NCBI RefSeq assembly: GCF_041929845.1
Contig: NZ_JBHEEH010000003.1
Location: 1 to 64,000, forward strand
Reading direction: 5' to 3'
Source: Paenochrobactrum pullorum
Lineage (GTDB): Bacteria; Pseudomonadota; Alphaproteobacteria; Rhizobiales; Rhizobiaceae
DNA length: 64,000 bases
Of this stretch, positions 62,772 to 64,000 are shown in pieces. Numbering within the stretch: position 1 is the first letter of the stretch; each line of letters begins with the position of its first letter. The position numbers were made by a program, and so were the translations under genes. The notes below the pieces were generated by a model. That model saw only the letters and a program-made list of their open reading frames with translations, did no database searches and had not been told where the DNA came from.

Positions 62772-62799
62772 ATGTGTAAGAAAATAGTCGGCGGTCACG

Positions 62800-63753
62800 A
62801 TGGTAAATAGCAATAACGACAAAGCTTTAACCTCACGCGATGAGGCCTTGGCATGGTTCGTTACCATCAATTCCGGCAATGTATCCGAAGCCGAGCGCGC
62901 AGAGCATGCGACATGGCTGGCCCAAAGCCCTGAAAATGCATCAGAATATCAGTCACTTGGTTCCATCTGGTCAGATTTGGATGCGATGGGCGATCCGCGC
63001 CAAAAACAAATAACCTATCGTCCGGCGCTTAAAAAAACGACCTCAAGGCGGGCTTTTTTATCGGGTGGTGCTGCATTGGCTGCAAGTAGCGCTGCTATTT
63101 TTGTCATTCACCCGGATTTTTTAACCAGTGATTATGCCACTGGAACCGGTGAAATGCACAGCATCATCTTGGCGGATGGCAGCCATGTGGATCTTGATGC
63201 CGATAGCGCCATTGCGGTTGATTACAGCAATAACACCCGCTTGATCAAACTCTTGCGCGGGCGCGCTTTCTTTGATGTGGCCAAAGATACAAACCGTCCC
63301 TTCACAGTGCAGGCAGCCGGCGGCAGCGTCACCGCATTGGGCACACGTTTTGTCGTGCATGAATGGGCAAATGAAGTCACAGTCTGGGTCGAGGAAAGTG
63401 CGGTTTCGGTTATTGCACCCGATCAAAGCAAAAGAATTGTACAAGCATCGCAGCTGACAATTTTTAATTCTGCCGGTTTTGGGCTTTTCGATACTGTTGA
63501 TGCCAATATTGAAGCCGCCTGGAAAAGAGGCAAGCTCATTTTTGAAGACCGCCCTCTCCGGCAAGTTTTGGCAGATGTCAATCGTTACCGGCGCGGCATC
63601 ATCCGCGCAACCGACAGTAAGCTGCTTGATATGCGTGTCAGCGGAATTTTTGATATCAATCATCCAGACGGCGTATTGGACGTCATCCGCAACACTTTGC
63701 CAATCCGCAGCAGAGAGCTTACACCCTATCTGGTTTTTTTAAGCCCGGCATAA
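62800..63753 (+). CDS. FecR-family anti-sigma regulator
   Basis: 317 residues. N-terminal cytoplasmic anti-sigma part (ALAWFVTINSGNVSEAERAEH and WLAQSPENASEYQSLGSIW in the first 60 residues), one membrane segment (SGGAALAASSAAIFVI near 88-104), then a periplasmic FecR domain (GEMHSIILADGSHVDLDADSAI, RLIKLLRGRAFFDVA, GGSVTALGTRF). The C-terminal STN-facing part has LIFEDRPLRQVLADVNRYRRG. It holds or activates the sigma factor and should interact with the receptor that starts at 63907. Confidence 0.9.
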   Translation: MVNSNNDKALTSRDEALAWFVTINSGNVSEAERAEHATWLAQSPENASEYQSLGSIWSDLDAMGDPRQKQITYRPALKKTTSRRAFLSGGAALAASSAAIFVIHPDFLTSDYATGTGEMHSIILADGSHVDLDADSAIAVDYSNNTRLIKLLRGRAFFDVAKDTNRPFTVQAAGGSVTALGTRFVVHEWANEVTVWVEESAVSVIAPDQSKRIVQASQLTIFNSAGFGLFDTVDANIEAAWKRGKLIFEDRPLRQVLADVNRYRRGIIRATDSKLLDMRVSGIFDINHPDGVLDVIRNTLPIRSRELTPYLVFLSPA

Positions 63754-63773
63754 TTCCCTTTAAATCCTAAGCA

Positions 63774-63813
63774 TAAAGTTGAAAATATAATATGATAATT
63801 ATTTTCAACTTTA
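63774..63813. promoter_or_regulatory. Long inverted repeat upstream of the receptor gene
   Basis: Fourteen-base perfect arms (TAAAGTTGAAAATA at 63774-63787 and its complement at 63800-63813) enclose an AT-rich 12-base loop that is itself nearly palindromic. It lies 21 bases after fecR and about 95 before the next start. No T-run follows, so it could be an operator or RNA hairpin rather than a terminator. Confidence 0.5.
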
Positions 63814-63906
63814 AGGGTGAGGGAGTCGCATGCAGGACTCGTCTTTGTCAGTGAAGGGCATTGTTATGCCGGCAAGCACGATCAGGACGGAGTATAATAA
63901 GAAACC

Positions 63907-64000
63907 ATGCATATGGAATTTTCAGGCAATTTATCCATGGGGATGAAAACAGGAAAACTGTTGCTGGCACTGCTTGCCTCGACAGCAATTCAGATGAGCC
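63907..64000 (+). CDS. Probable TonB-dependent receptor, 5' end (partial)
   Basis: ATG 63907 opens a frame of 31 codons running off the window. It begins MHMEFSGNLSMGMKTGK and then a hydrophobic stretch (LLLALLASTAIQMS) like a signal peptide. Position after FecI and FecR strongly suggests an outer-membrane TonB-dependent siderophore or haem receptor, probably with an N-terminal signalling domain. The start could be Met3, Met11 or Met13. Only context supports the identification. Confidence 0.5.
   Translation, partial: MHMEFSGNLSMGMKTGKLLLALLASTAIQMS

Noticed and set aside
1..64000. tRNA, rRNA, CRISPR arrays, prophage or defence genes
   Set aside because: None recognised on either strand. No repeat-spacer pattern, phage structural gene, restriction or toxin-antitoxin family was seen.

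Overview
The window looks like chromosome of a moderately AT-rich alphaproteobacterium of the order Hyphomicrobiales (Rhizobiales), perhaps related to Brucellaceae/Bartonellaceae. The order-level pointers are a 108-bp two-palindrome repeat of the RIME type (13139-13247), a thuEFGKAB-like trehalose operon, a smoEFGK-smoS-mtlK polyol operon, a DUF930 protein, and a TGA-N9-TCA (IRO/RirA-type) site before an ECF sigma gene. The family-level placement is a guess.

Layout. 1-2.6 kb: the tail of an unknown gene with its terminator, then decayed IS6- and IS110-family elements. 2.7-6.8 kb (minus): an AT-rich HemN-like radical SAM gene and two glycosyltransferase genes, run on downstream of a thu operon. 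6.8-12.8 kb (minus): thuB, thuA, thuK, thuG, thuF, thuE (sugar ABC importer plus ThuA/ThuB). 12.9-13.3 kb: a fossil of the xylose isomerase 3' end, split by the RIME repeat. 13.4-15.6 kb (plus): a TIM-barrel sugar isomerase/epimerase-like gene and a second Gfo/Idh/MocA oxidoreductase. 15.7-17.4 kb: a second set of decayed IS6/IS110 elements. Fragments of the same IS6 gene lie in opposite orientation at both ends of this 16-kb block.

17.6-33.4 kb is a catabolic island: an FCD-type GntR regulator with matching ATTGTC-type operators, a flavin reductase-like protein, an Asp/Glu/hydantoin racemase, a complete Dpp-type ABC importer, four amidohydrolases (two being paralogues without the usual HxH metal motif), an isoaspartyl peptidase and an M55 D-aminopeptidase. 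It looks like an uncharacterised pathway that imports and dismantles a nitrogen-rich compound (N-heterocycle, cyclic amide or modified peptide). This is the best candidate here for an undescribed system.

33.5-42.7 kb (minus): gltD and gltB with a small membrane ORF coupled ahead of gltB, then ahpF and ahpC. 42.9-51.2 kb (plus): HAD phosphatase, SorC regulator, SmoEFGK-like polyol importer, sorbitol-type SDR and mannitol 2-dehydrogenase. 51.3-52.5 kb (minus): a glycine-zipper lipoprotein and a DUF930 protein. 52.6-60 kb (minus): a Puu-like amine cluster (class I amidotransferase, aldehyde dehydrogenase, FAD amine oxidase, PuuA-like ligase, TetR regulator, APC permease); a shared CTACAGTG motif lies before the ligase and the permease. 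60.6-62 kb: a DASS/SLC13 anion transporter. 62.2-64 kb: a FecI-type sigma factor, FecR, and the first codons of what is probably a TonB-dependent receptor, cut by the window edge.

No rRNA, tRNA or CRISPR array was recognised. Start codons were set from visible Shine-Dalgarno sequences where possible. Functions rest on motif recognition by eye, without database searches.
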